DNA from: Methylococcaceae bacterium UBA4132
GTDB taxonomy: Bacteria; Pseudomonadota; Gammaproteobacteria; Methylococcales; Methylomonadaceae
Assembly: GCA_002380945.1 (NCBI GenBank)
Contig: DFWO01000045.1
Span: 12,493 to 19,963, forward strand
DNA: 7,471 bases
Direction: 5' to 3'
Shown: in pieces, positions 1 through 6,876 of the stretch
Layout: each line of letters starts with the position of its first letter
Position numbering within the stretch: the stretch's first letter is position 1
Program-made: the position numbers and the translations under genes
The notes under the pieces: generated by a model
The model's input: the letters and a program-made list of their open reading frames with translations, nothing else
Told to the model about the DNA's origin: nothing
Databases searched by the model: none

Positions 1-996
1 GGTCGTTTTGATCGCCAAGTCAATGTCGGCTTGCCTGATGTACGCGGTAGAGAACAGATTTTGAATGTGCATATCAAAAAAGTACCCGCAGCTAGCGATG
101 TGCGTTTATATGACATTGCCAGAGGTACACCTGGTTTTTCAGGCGCAGACCTTGCCAATGTGGTGAATGAAGCTGCGTTATTAGCCGCCCGTTGTCATAA
201 AAATCAGGTCAGTATGTATGATCTTGAAAAAGCCAAAGATAAGATTCTGATGGGTGCAGAACGTCATACGATGGTGATGACCGAAGAAGATAAATTACTG
301 ACAGCTTATCACGAAGCAGGACACTGTATCGTTGGGCAAATGTCACCTGACCATGATGCTGTGTATAAAGTAAGTATCATGCCCAGAGGCAGAGCCTTAG
401 GTATCACGATGTTTCTACCTGAACGCGATCAATACAGTGCCAGTAAACGTAAGTTAGAAAGCCAAATCGCCAGTTTATTTGGTGGCAGAATCGCTGAACT
501 CATGATTTATGGTGGCGATCGTGTCACCACAGGCGCGTCTAATGATATTGAGCGGGCAACTGAATTGGCTCGCAATATGGTCACACGCTGGGGCTTTTCC
601 GATAAGTTAGGACCTTTGGTTTATGGCGAAGAAGGTGGTCAAGCATTTATGGGGCATCCAGGTATTCAAGGCAGTTCTGTCTCTAGCAATGTCGCACATT
701 TGATTGATGATGAAATCAGAGATGTCATAGACCGTAACTATCAACGTGCAGAAACCATTTTGCAGGAAAATATCAGTATTCTGCACAAAATGGCAGACGC
801 ATTAATGAAATGGGAAACTATTGACCGTTCACAAATTGATGATTTGATGGCAGGCAAAGACCCTAAAGCTCCTGAACAAGAGGTTGTTTTGCCAGTGCTT
901 GAACTTGAACCGTCTGAACCCAATAATGAAATACCGAATAAAGCGGAGAATACAGTAAGTAAATCAATAAAAAAGAAAACCGCTAAACAAGTTTGA
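1..996 (+). CDS. ftsH: ATP-dependent zinc metalloprotease FtsH (C-terminal part, 5' end outside window)
   Basis: FtsH is an inner-membrane AAA+ protease that unfolds and degrades membrane and short-lived cytosolic proteins. The reading frame is open from base 1, so the gene starts upstream; 331 residues are visible, about half of a usual 640-residue FtsH. The fragment opens in the second region of homology of the AAA+ module with GRFDR, whose two arginines (codons 2 and 5) are the usual arginine fingers. The AAA+ lid carries GTPGFSGADLANVVNEAAL. The peptidase domain has the zinc site HEAGH at codons 104-108 (bases 310-324) and the third ligand Asp at codon 182 in GASNDIE. Similarity to Escherichia coli FtsH runs up to QIDDLMA, after which comes a variable acidic, then Lys-rich tail. 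A terminator follows 18 bases after the stop, so no downstream gene such as folP is co-transcribed. Identification is secure. Confidence 0.97.
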   Translation, partial: GRFDRQVNVGLPDVRGREQILNVHIKKVPAASDVRLYDIARGTPGFSGADLANVVNEAALLAARCHKNQVSMYDLEKAKDKILMGAERHTMVMTEEDKLLTAYHEAGHCIVGQMSPDHDAVYKVSIMPRGRALGITMFLPERDQYSASKRKLESQIASLFGGRIAELMIYGGDRVTTGASNDIERATELARNMVTRWGFSDKLGPLVYGEEGGQAFMGHPGIQGSSVSSNVAHLIDDEIRDVIDRNYQRAETILQENISILHKMADALMKWETIDRSQIDDLMAGKDPKAPEQEVVLPVLELEPSEPNNEIPNKAENTVSKSIKKKTAKQV

Positions 997-1013
997 GGTG
1001 CGCTCATTTTGTT

Positions 1014-1039
1014 GGGGAGCTTTAAGCTCCCCTTTTTTT
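1014..1039 (+). terminator. Rho-independent terminator of ftsH
   Basis: A perfect inverted repeat, GGGGAGCTT and AAGCTCCCC around a single T, lies 18 bases after the ftsH stop and is followed directly by seven T residues. In RNA this folds as a GC-based stem with a small loop and a U tract. It separates ftsH from the downstream ABC operon. Confidence 0.93.
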
Positions 1040-1069
1040 ATGTGTTGTCCACAAAAATACGATACCTAG

Positions 1070-1098
1070 CTGACGGTGTGTACTACAAAAATTATAGC
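1070..1098 (+). promoter_or_regulatory. Possible sigma-70 promoter of the ABC operon
   Basis: CTGACG (1070-1075) and TATAGC (1093-1098), each matching 4 of 6 consensus bases, are separated by 17 bases. They lie after the ftsH terminator and would give a leader of roughly 65-70 bases before the ATG at 1173. A promoter is needed here because of the terminator upstream, but this exact choice is inference; the rest of the 176-base gap shows no riboswitch-like structure to my eye. Confidence 0.35.
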
Positions 1099-1172
1099 GT
1101 GACGAAAATTAAGAAAAAATGTTTGAATCCGTTAAAATTAGTCTTCGAGTATTTTTTTATTGTTAGGACATA

Positions 1173-2420
1173 ATGCGCCCAATTAAGCTATTCATTATTC
1201 TGCTAGTGCTGATGCAAGGCTTTAATGTTGCAGAAGCCAAGACTAAACCCAAAGCTATCACGCCTGTAAAACAGCAAGCTGTAACGTCGCCTGCAACACC
1301 TGCAAAACAAATTATTAACATCGCTTATTTAAGCAAAGAACAAGCAGTTCCGCCTGCACTGTCTAACTTAGACCCATTTATTCAAAATAAAGGACTGTTA
1401 GGTTCAGAATTAGCGATTAGCGACAATAACACCACAGGGCAGTTTACTGGGCAGGAATTTGAGCTAAGTAAATTTATCGTGCCTATCGATGGTAATGTCG
1501 AAGAGGTTTTTAATAAGGACATTGCTGGCAAGTTTTCAATGGTTGTAAGTATGCTTTCTGCCGAGACCTTAAATAAATTGGCTGACAGTGCAGCGGGTAA
1601 GTCGGTTTTATGGTTTGATGCGGCGACCAGTGATGATGTATTACGCGCTGAGCAATGCCGCGCCAACGTTTTACATTTGTTACCTAGTCGTGCGATGCGA
1701 GCAGATGCGCTTGCACAATATATGATGAAAAAACACTGGACGAAGTGGTTTTTAGTGGTCGGTACTACGCCTGAAGATAAGCTGTTTGCGGATGCCATTA
1801 AACGGGCGGCTCATCGTTTTGGTAGTAAAATTATTGCGGAAAAAGTCTGGGAACATACTTACGATGCACGGCGTACCGCACAATCTGATGTTGCAGTATT
1901 TAGTCGTGTCGATGATTATGATGTGCTGGTGGTTAGTGACGAGCAAGGGCTATTTGGTGAGTATTTAGATTATCGAACCGAAAGCCCACGACCTGTCATC
2001 GGTACGCAAGGCTTGATTGCCACTGCATGGCATAGAACCCATGAACAATGGGGCGCGGTACAAATTCAAAACCGTTTTAAAGAACAAGCCCAGCGGTGGA
2101 TGGAAGAACAAGATTATGCGGCGTATTTAGCCGTTAGAGCGATAGGTGAGGCGGCGACACGCACTAAATCGAATGAGTTGACGGCGATTAAAGACTATAT
2201 GCTCAGTCCTGCGTTTGCCTTGCAAGGTTATAAAGGCAATCCATTGTCGTTTAGACCTTGGGACGGGCAGATGCGCCAACCTGTGTTACTTGCCGCGCCA
2301 CGTTCATTAGTGGCAGTTGCACCAATTGAAGGCTTTTTACATTCTAAAACTGAATTAGACACGCTCGGAGTCGATGAACCTGAAACAATGTGTCATTATG
2401 GAAAAAACAATGAAAAATAA
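1173..2420 (+). CDS. Periplasmic ABC substrate-binding-like protein, PQQ-alcohol-dehydrogenase-associated type
   Basis: This 415-residue protein has a clear signal peptide: MRPIK, a hydrophobic core, then an Ala-x-Ala site at residues 20-22 (AEA), so it should be periplasmic. After a Pro/Lys-rich linker the body resembles the type I periplasmic binding fold of Leu/Ile/Val-binding proteins: a lobe with LLGSELAISDNNTTGQFTGQ, and a hinge to the second lobe at HWTKWFLVVGTT. The end, TELDTLGVDEPETMC, is as I remember it from binding proteins of the 'PQQ-dependent alcohol dehydrogenase system' (TIGR03863-like). Two cysteines remain in the mature form, one in EQCRANV and one near the end. The start is supported by AGGA at 1165-1168, four bases before the ATG. 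It is first of four overlapping genes. Unusually, binding proteins normally serve importers, whereas the permease here is ABC-2 type, so its role may be sensing or presenting a ligand. The ligand is unknown. Confidence 0.85.
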   Translation: MRPIKLFIILLVLMQGFNVAEAKTKPKAITPVKQQAVTSPATPAKQIINIAYLSKEQAVPPALSNLDPFIQNKGLLGSELAISDNNTTGQFTGQEFELSKFIVPIDGNVEEVFNKDIAGKFSMVVSMLSAETLNKLADSAAGKSVLWFDAATSDDVLRAEQCRANVLHLLPSRAMRADALAQYMMKKHWTKWFLVVGTTPEDKLFADAIKRAAHRFGSKIIAEKVWEHTYDARRTAQSDVAVFSRVDDYDVLVVSDEQGLFGEYLDYRTESPRPVIGTQGLIATAWHRTHEQWGAVQIQNRFKEQAQRWMEEQDYAAYLAVRAIGEAATRTKSNELTAIKDYMLSPAFALQGYKGNPLSFRPWDGQMRQPVLLAAPRSLVAVAPIEGFLHSKTELDTLGVDEPETMCHYGKNNEK

Positions 2421-3450
2421 TTTATTGCTAGGTGAGCAACGTGGCGCGTTGACACTGGATTCCCACGCGGCGCGTGGGAACGAGAAAATATCTCTACTAT
2501 TGGGCGGTTTGGCTTTATTAGCCACATTGACTAGCACTGTGCAGGCAGAAACGGTGTTTGTAAGTTTAGAAAAAGATAACGCGCTGGCGATTGTTGACCC
2601 TGTGGCGGGTACGTTATTAAAAACTGTCCCTATCGGGCAACGTCCGCGTGGACTAGCGTTAAGTAATGATAATAAATTTTTGTTTGTCGCTACCAGTGAT
2701 GACAACACTATCAAAATGTTGGATGCTGAAACTCTAAAAGAACTGGCGAAATTACCCTCAGGAAAAGACCCAGAAACTTTCGCGCTCAGTCCCGCAGGTG
2801 ACAGGCTTTATGTGTCTAATGAAGATGACAGCCTAGTAACTGTTATCGATTTAACAACTAAAAAAGTGATTCAAGAAATTAAAGTTGGTGTCGAACCTGA
2901 AGGCATTACCGTCAGTCCTGATAATCAATGGCTGATTAGTGCCTCTGAAACCACTAACATGGTGCATTGGATAGACACTAAAACCAATGCTATCGTGGAA
3001 AATACGCTAGTTGATCCACGTCCGCGTGCCGTTAATTTTACCGCCGACAGCCAACAATTATGGGTGACTTCGGAAATGGCGGGAACGGTGATGGTGTTGG
3101 ATGTTAAAACCAAACAACCCATTAAAACCATTAAGCTGGAAGTTGAGGGCGTAACCTTTGACAAAATTCAACCTGTCGGAGTGGTGATTGATAAAGACCG
3201 CAAGCACAGCTATGTCGCGTTAGGTCCAGCCAATCGCGTGGCTGTGATTAACGCGCAAACTTACGAAATTGAAAAAGTGTTGTTAGTCGGGCAACGGGTG
3301 TGGAATCTGGCGTTTTCACCTGACCAAAAACGCCTTTATACGACTAACGGCACTAGTAACGATATATCTATTATCGATTTAGAGTCACAAACGGTGACTA
3401 AATCCGTGGGCGTTGGCACTTATCCGTGGGGCGTTGCGGTAAAACCATGA
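2410..3450 (+). CDS. Exported seven-bladed YVTN-type beta-propeller protein, PQQ/ABC-system associated
   Basis: From the chosen ATG the product has 346 residues. Residues 1-46 look like a signal peptide with a long N-terminal part, a hydrophobic core SLLLGGLALLATLTS and cleavage after VQA. The mature protein consists of seven repeats of about 40 residues, each with a YV-type strand, an x-V-x-V-I-D strand and a P-x-G-(I/L/V)-A-x-(S) strand ending in SPD or similar; this is a complete seven-bladed propeller of the YVTN type. The family that accompanies PQQ-linked ABC genes (TIGR03866-like) fits the neighbours. ATG 2410 overlaps the previous stop by 11 bases and has GGAA eight bases upstream; ATG at 2374 (358 residues, GGAG only three bases upstream) and 2398 are alternatives. 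The stop overlaps the ATPase start. No PQQ ligands or haem-binding CxxCH are present, so it is probably a scaffold or binding protein rather than a quinoprotein enzyme. A GC-rich palindrome lies inside the signal-peptide region. Confidence 0.87.
   Translation: MKNNLLLGEQRGALTLDSHAARGNEKISLLLGGLALLATLTSTVQAETVFVSLEKDNALAIVDPVAGTLLKTVPIGQRPRGLALSNDNKFLFVATSDDNTIKMLDAETLKELAKLPSGKDPETFALSPAGDRLYVSNEDDSLVTVIDLTTKKVIQEIKVGVEPEGITVSPDNQWLISASETTNMVHWIDTKTNAIVENTLVDPRPRAVNFTADSQQLWVTSEMAGTVMVLDVKTKQPIKTIKLEVEGVTFDKIQPVGVVIDKDRKHSYVALGPANRVAVINAQTYEIEKVLLVGQRVWNLAFSPDQKRLYTTNGTSNDISIIDLESQTVTKSVGVGTYPWGVAVKP
2437..2480. repeat. REP-like GC-rich palindrome inside the propeller signal-peptide region
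   Basis: TTCCCACGCG (2460-2469) and CGCGTGGGAA (2471-2480) form a perfect 10-bp inverted repeat around one G, continuing into CGAG. Just before it, CAACG (2437-2441) and CGTTG (2447-2451) form a second, weaker hairpin. The main unit resembles short palindromes of the form TTCCCACGC...GCGTGGGAACGAG that I remember as dispersed repeats in several AT-leaning gammaproteobacterial genomes. It is translated as roughly residues 17-24 of the propeller precursor (DSHAARGN) without disturbing the frame. Only one copy is in the window, so its repetitive nature is recalled, not shown. Confidence 0.6.
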
Positions 3451-4187
3451 GTGAGTCGGTCGCATTAGCCATCGAGGGCTTGAGTTTTTCTTACGGCAAT
3501 CACAAAGCTCTGGATGATATTAATTTTAAAATCCGCTTAGGTGAATGCACCATTTTACTTGGACCAAATGGTGCGGGTAAAAGTACGCTGTTTTCACTGA
3601 TTACCCATTTATACGACACGCGACAAGGACGTATTGAACTGTGCGGCTTTGATGTTAAACAGCAAAGCCGACTTGCATTAGCCAAATTGGGCGTAGTGTT
3701 TCAGCAAACTACGCTGGATATGGATTTAACCGTCGATCAAAATTTACGGTATCACACCGCGCTACATGGGTTGAGTCGAAAACTCGCAACGGAACGTATT
3801 CAACAAGAATTGGAACGGCTAAATATGTTTGACCGTCGTTTTGAAAAAGTCCGTCAACTGAATGGTGGGCATAAACGGCGCGTGGAAATTGCCAGAGCGT
3901 TACTGCATAAACCATCTTTATTATTATTGGATGAACCCACCGTGGGTTTGGATGTGCCAAGTCGGAAAAATATTGTTGATTATGTGCATAGGTTAGCCGC
4001 AGAGGAAAATATCGCGGTGCTATGGGCGAGTCATTTAATGGATGAAATTTATGCCAATGACCATGTGATTGTGCTACATAAAGGACAGATTAAAGCCAAT
4101 GGGATGGTGAATGATGTGTTGAAATTAACGGCGACCGCTACCATTAATGAGGCGTTTCATCATTTAACGCAAGGGCAAACTGCATGA
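3447..4187 (+). CDS. ABC transporter ATP-binding protein, PQQ-alcohol-dehydrogenase-associated type
   Basis: A 246-residue cytosolic ABC ATPase that should power the permease encoded next. Walker A is GPNGAGKST (residues 39-47), the Q-loop Gln is in VVFQQ (about 86), Walker B is LLLLDEP (158-164) followed by the D-loop VGLD, and the switch His is His196 in WASHLMDE. The signature motif is LNGGH (138-142) rather than LSGGQ; this variant is, from memory, usual in the family tied to PQQ-linked alcohol oxidation (TIGR03864-like), and it keeps the essential glycines. ATG 3447 is preferred because it overlaps the propeller stop as ATGA, a typical coupled junction; a GTG at 3426 in the same frame would add seven unconserved-looking residues. 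The downstream permease start overlaps this gene's stop in the same way. Closest general class: exporters of the DrrA/NodI or CcmA type. The substrate cannot be read from the sequence. Confidence 0.93.
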   Translation: MSESVALAIEGLSFSYGNHKALDDINFKIRLGECTILLGPNGAGKSTLFSLITHLYDTRQGRIELCGFDVKQQSRLALAKLGVVFQQTTLDMDLTVDQNLRYHTALHGLSRKLATERIQQELERLNMFDRRFEKVRQLNGGHKRRVEIARALLHKPSLLLLDEPTVGLDVPSRKNIVDYVHRLAAEENIAVLWASHLMDEIYANDHVIVLHKGQIKANGMVNDVLKLTATATINEAFHHLTQGQTA

Positions 4188-4990
4188 GTTTTTTACATTA
4201 TTGGCGAGCGATGTCGGGTATTGTTGGGCGGGAATTATGGCGATTTGTTACCCAACGCGAACGCTTTATTTCTGCATTAGTGAGACCCTTGGTGTGGTTG
4301 TTCGTATTCGCAGCAGGTTTTAGGGCGGCATTAGGCTTGGCAATAAGTCCGCCTTATGAAACTTATATTCTATATGAAGTGTATATCACCCCTGGTTTAT
4401 GCGGCATGATTCAATTGTTTAATGGGATGCAGAGTTCCTTATCAATGGTTTACGATAGGGAAATGGGCAGTATGCGGACGTTGTTGGTTTGTCCTTTGCC
4501 GCGCTGGTTTTTGTTATTAAGTAAATTATTGGCAGGCACGGCGGTGTCAGTGCTACAAGTTTATGTCTTTTTAGCGATTGCAAGGGTTTATGACATTAAT
4601 ATACCACTGATGGGTTATGGCTATGTGCTACCTTCTTTGTTGTTGTCTGGTTTGATGTTAGGCGCGTTAGGCTTGCTATTATCGTCATTCATTAAGCAAT
4701 TAGAAAACTTTGCGGGAGTAATGAATTTCGTTATTTTCCCGATGTTTTTTATGTCAACGGCACTTTATCCATTATGGAAAATTAAAGAATCCAGTGCTTT
4801 GCTATATAATCTGGCACAATACAACCCATTTTCACAAGCCGTTGAGTTGACACGCTTTGCTTTATACGGACAATTTAATCTTCATGCTTGTCTTTATACG
4901 CTGTGTGCTTTTATCGTGTTTATGACCGCTGCAATCATTGGCTATAATCCATCAAAAGGCATGATGATGAAAAAAAAGGGCGGGGAATGA
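4184..4990 (+). CDS. ABC-2 type permease (PedC-like), membrane subunit of the ABC system
   Basis: A 268-residue integral membrane protein, the usual size for an ABC-2 permease. Hydrophobic stretches suitable for about six membrane helices are seen near residues 29-50, 66-84, 108-132, 146-170, 175-197 and 234-253. Between the second and third lies VYDREMGSMRTLLVCPLPRW, the conserved 'RE.G....L..PL.R' loop of ABC-2 permeases, thought to face the ATPase. The C-terminus is Lys-rich (KKKGGE), fitting a cytosolic tail. The ATG overlaps the ATPase stop, with AAGGG eight bases upstream. The family linked to PQQ alcohol dehydrogenases includes PedC of the Pseudomonas phenylethanol pathway; I assign that subtype from context and general resemblance. 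ABC-2 permeases commonly export, so export or extraction of a periplasmic or membrane compound is more likely than import. It is the last gene of the operon; no terminator is visible in the 64 bases that follow. Confidence 0.9.
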   Translation: MSFLHYWRAMSGIVGRELWRFVTQRERFISALVRPLVWLFVFAAGFRAALGLAISPPYETYILYEVYITPGLCGMIQLFNGMQSSLSMVYDREMGSMRTLLVCPLPRWFLLLSKLLAGTAVSVLQVYVFLAIARVYDINIPLMGYGYVLPSLLLSGLMLGALGLLLSSFIKQLENFAGVMNFVIFPMFFMSTALYPLWKIKESSALLYNLAQYNPFSQAVELTRFALYGQFNLHACLYTLCAFIVFMTAAIIGYNPSKGMMMKKKGGE

Positions 4991-5036
4991 TACAATTAAT
5001 GGTAAATGTTTATTAAAACTTAAGCCAAATAGCTAT

Positions 5037-5045
5037 TGATATAGT
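5037..5045 (+). promoter_or_regulatory. Possible extended -10 promoter upstream of the PilZ-like gene
   Basis: TGATATAGT matches the extended -10 pattern TG-n-TATAAT with one mismatch in the hexamer. No good -35 is visible, as is usual for extended -10 promoters. Transcription would begin near 5052, only about three bases before the ATG at 5055, or about 36 bases before an alternative TTG at 5088. Confidence 0.4.
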
Positions 5046-5054
5046 AATACTGTA

Positions 5055-6722
5055 ATGCTCTTGCCTATACAGGAATTAGGTACTGATTTGAAGAACTCTT
5101 ATTATCTGATTATTCCAAAGCAACAAAAAAATTCTTTGCGCTTGCGAGAATTTGAAGAGCGTGCGTTGGCAAATTGGATTGCTGAACTTCCTACCGCCAA
5201 CGTGGGATTGGCTATGCGGTTAATCCACGATTTTATGCTTGAATTTAATACCATCGAAATGCCTAGCCAATTAAGGCTGAGTGCATTGGAACGGTTAAGA
5301 CCTAGTATGCTTCCTATTGAGGATTACCTGCGCTCAAGGTTGATGAGAACAGGCTTTCCAAAAGAAGAAACTGATCAAAAAGTTATAGCGGTATTAGTTG
5401 CTATTGAAAAAGAATTTTCCATCGGCTATTGGATAGTAGTTAAAGGTTTAACACATAGAACTGTTAGTTGGTTTCAGGGTAAGAATACTGCATTAGCACT
5501 TCAGCGGTGCATTAAGGGGCTGAGTAGCATTATTGTTAGTCACTTTATTATGGGAATGTCAGTACCTGATTGGGTCTGGTTAGATTTACATTCACTCTAT
5601 AGGTTGAGTGTAAAAATAGATAAAAATACGATCAAAGTTGCTAATGATTTCAATCAAATCAATAAAGCTAGTAGCGCAGAAGAGTGTTATTTACAAATTC
5701 TTTTACTTAGCCTTGTTGATACTACAGGGTTAATGCAAAAGGAAATTTTATTGGTTGATAGTTTTATAGAAACTATTTGTTCTTTAGTGAGTTTGAAAAA
5801 CACGGCAGTATATGGCAATACCTTGCAATGCGTTATCTTTACTGACGAAGATAAACCACCTCTCTATCAGTCAGGCGTAACCAATAAAAAAGATTCGTCA
5901 GTGTTGTATATTGATTTTACTAATTTACAAAAACTCTTTGAGCATAAAGAAAAGCTTATTGATATCACTGAAGCAAGATTTAGCTCTATACAGATACAAA
6001 AAAATACCAATGGCAAACTGACAGCAGAGTTACTCGATTACCTTGAGCAACGCTGGGCGGGTGTTAGCCTTGAGGGAGATGCACTATTTAATGATCGGTT
6101 AGATATCTATATTGCCATAGGGTTAGCATCAACATTCGATTTACAAAATACATTAAACACCAATAATAAAAAAGATTTAGAATTTCTGGTGCAATCGGAG
6201 TCAGATAGATTATTGTCCTGCGTGTTTACTCAAACAGACGTATTATTTGTGGGTAGTCTAGTCAGCTTTAGAAAAACAGATATGCCTGAACACAGACGCT
6301 CACTGGGTGTTGTTAATAAATTAATTGTTGCTAAACAAAGTGGAAAAATAATTTTTGGAATGAAGTTGCTAACACCACAAATTATTTCTGTGGGTTATAG
6401 CCAACTTGATAATACTGGAGCTGCAATAATGAATGAGTTAGTAAAAAATGGCGTTGTGGTAGTCGATGATGAGCTGAAAAAAGCCCTTTTCTACAGCAAA
6501 AATGAACAAGAGGACTACCTTATTACTGATACTTTTATGCTAAAAGAGAAAGATGTATTACAAATATATGCTTATAAAGATAGCTTTCCTGTTGTGCTAA
6601 AAAACAGAAAAAATGTTGGCTTAGGTTACTGGCAGTTTGAATGTGTAAGAATAAAAAAAAGAAGAAACATTCACCCACAACAACCTATAAAAAAGGCTAC
6701 AACTTTATTTAAAATCCACTGA
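5055..6722 (+). CDS. Soluble protein with divergent PilZ-like C-terminal domain, possible c-di-GMP receptor (FimW-like)
   Basis: A 555-residue protein without signal peptide or membrane segment, so cytosolic. Residues about 40-190 are helical, with WIAELPTANVGLAMRLIHDF, LRPSMLPIEDYLRSRL and DWVWLDLHSLYRL; I recall this layout from gammaproteobacterial proteins that end in a PilZ-related beta-barrel, such as the c-di-GMP receptor FimW. Residues about 380-530 are rich in beta strands, with HRRSLGVVNKLI and KIIFGMKLLTP corresponding to the 'LGVVRW...LGVELL' strands of such barrels, and a final GYWQFECVRI strand. The canonical PilZ signature (RxxxR followed by D/N-x-S-x-x-G) is not clear, so binding is uncertain. 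The ATG at 5055 has no Shine-Dalgarno sequence; TTG at 5088 has TTAGG seven bases upstream and is a real alternative (544 residues). Codon use is more AT-rich than in the ABC operon, and nothing suggests a functional link to it. Confidence 0.75.
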   Translation: MLLPIQELGTDLKNSYYLIIPKQQKNSLRLREFEERALANWIAELPTANVGLAMRLIHDFMLEFNTIEMPSQLRLSALERLRPSMLPIEDYLRSRLMRTGFPKEETDQKVIAVLVAIEKEFSIGYWIVVKGLTHRTVSWFQGKNTALALQRCIKGLSSIIVSHFIMGMSVPDWVWLDLHSLYRLSVKIDKNTIKVANDFNQINKASSAEECYLQILLLSLVDTTGLMQKEILLVDSFIETICSLVSLKNTAVYGNTLQCVIFTDEDKPPLYQSGVTNKKDSSVLYIDFTNLQKLFEHKEKLIDITEARFSSIQIQKNTNGKLTAELLDYLEQRWAGVSLEGDALFNDRLDIYIAIGLASTFDLQNTLNTNNKKDLEFLVQSESDRLLSCVFTQTDVLFVGSLVSFRKTDMPEHRRSLGVVNKLIVAKQSGKIIFGMKLLTPQIISVGYSQLDNTGAAIMNELVKNGVVVVDDELKKALFYSKNEQEDYLITDTFMLKEKDVLQIYAYKDSFPVVLKNRKNVGLGYWQFECVRIKKRRNIHPQQPIKKATTLFKIH

Positions 6723-6876
6723 GTAGTAAATAAGTTACATTTTGAGTAAATGCCAAGATGTAAGACTGAAAAATAAAAATAGATGACAGGTTTAATTTTT
6801 TCAGGTTAACTTGATTAACTTTCTAGTCAATTAGCAAAGTTATTCAGTTCACATAATAAAAACACGAGGAAAAGCA

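Noticed and set aside
1382..1798. Open frame of 138 codons on the minus strand inside the binding-protein gene
   Set aside because: It lies wholly within a well-supported + strand gene, shows no domain, and its product has the low-complexity look of an antisense shadow. The same applies to minus-strand frames at 741-1007, 2355-2714, 2925-3164 and 6849-7061.
3426..3446. GTG at 3426 as the start of the ABC ATPase
   Set aside because: It would add only MGRCGKT, encoded by the out-of-frame end of the propeller gene, whereas ATG 3447 gives the classic four-base ATGA overlap seen again at the next junction.
6735..6763. Inverted repeat TTACATTTT / AAGATGTAA after the PilZ-like gene, as a terminator
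   Set aside because: The stem is AT-rich with one G-U pair and an 11-base loop, and it is followed by an A-rich stretch rather than T residues. It is too weak to call a terminator.
6805..6819. GTTAA-CTTGA-TTAAC inverted repeat upstream of the small membrane protein gene, as an operator
   Set aside because: Five-base AT-rich arms occur easily by chance in this gap, there is no second copy and I could not fix a promoter relative to it; CATAAT at 6852-6857 is a possible -10 but has no convincing -35.
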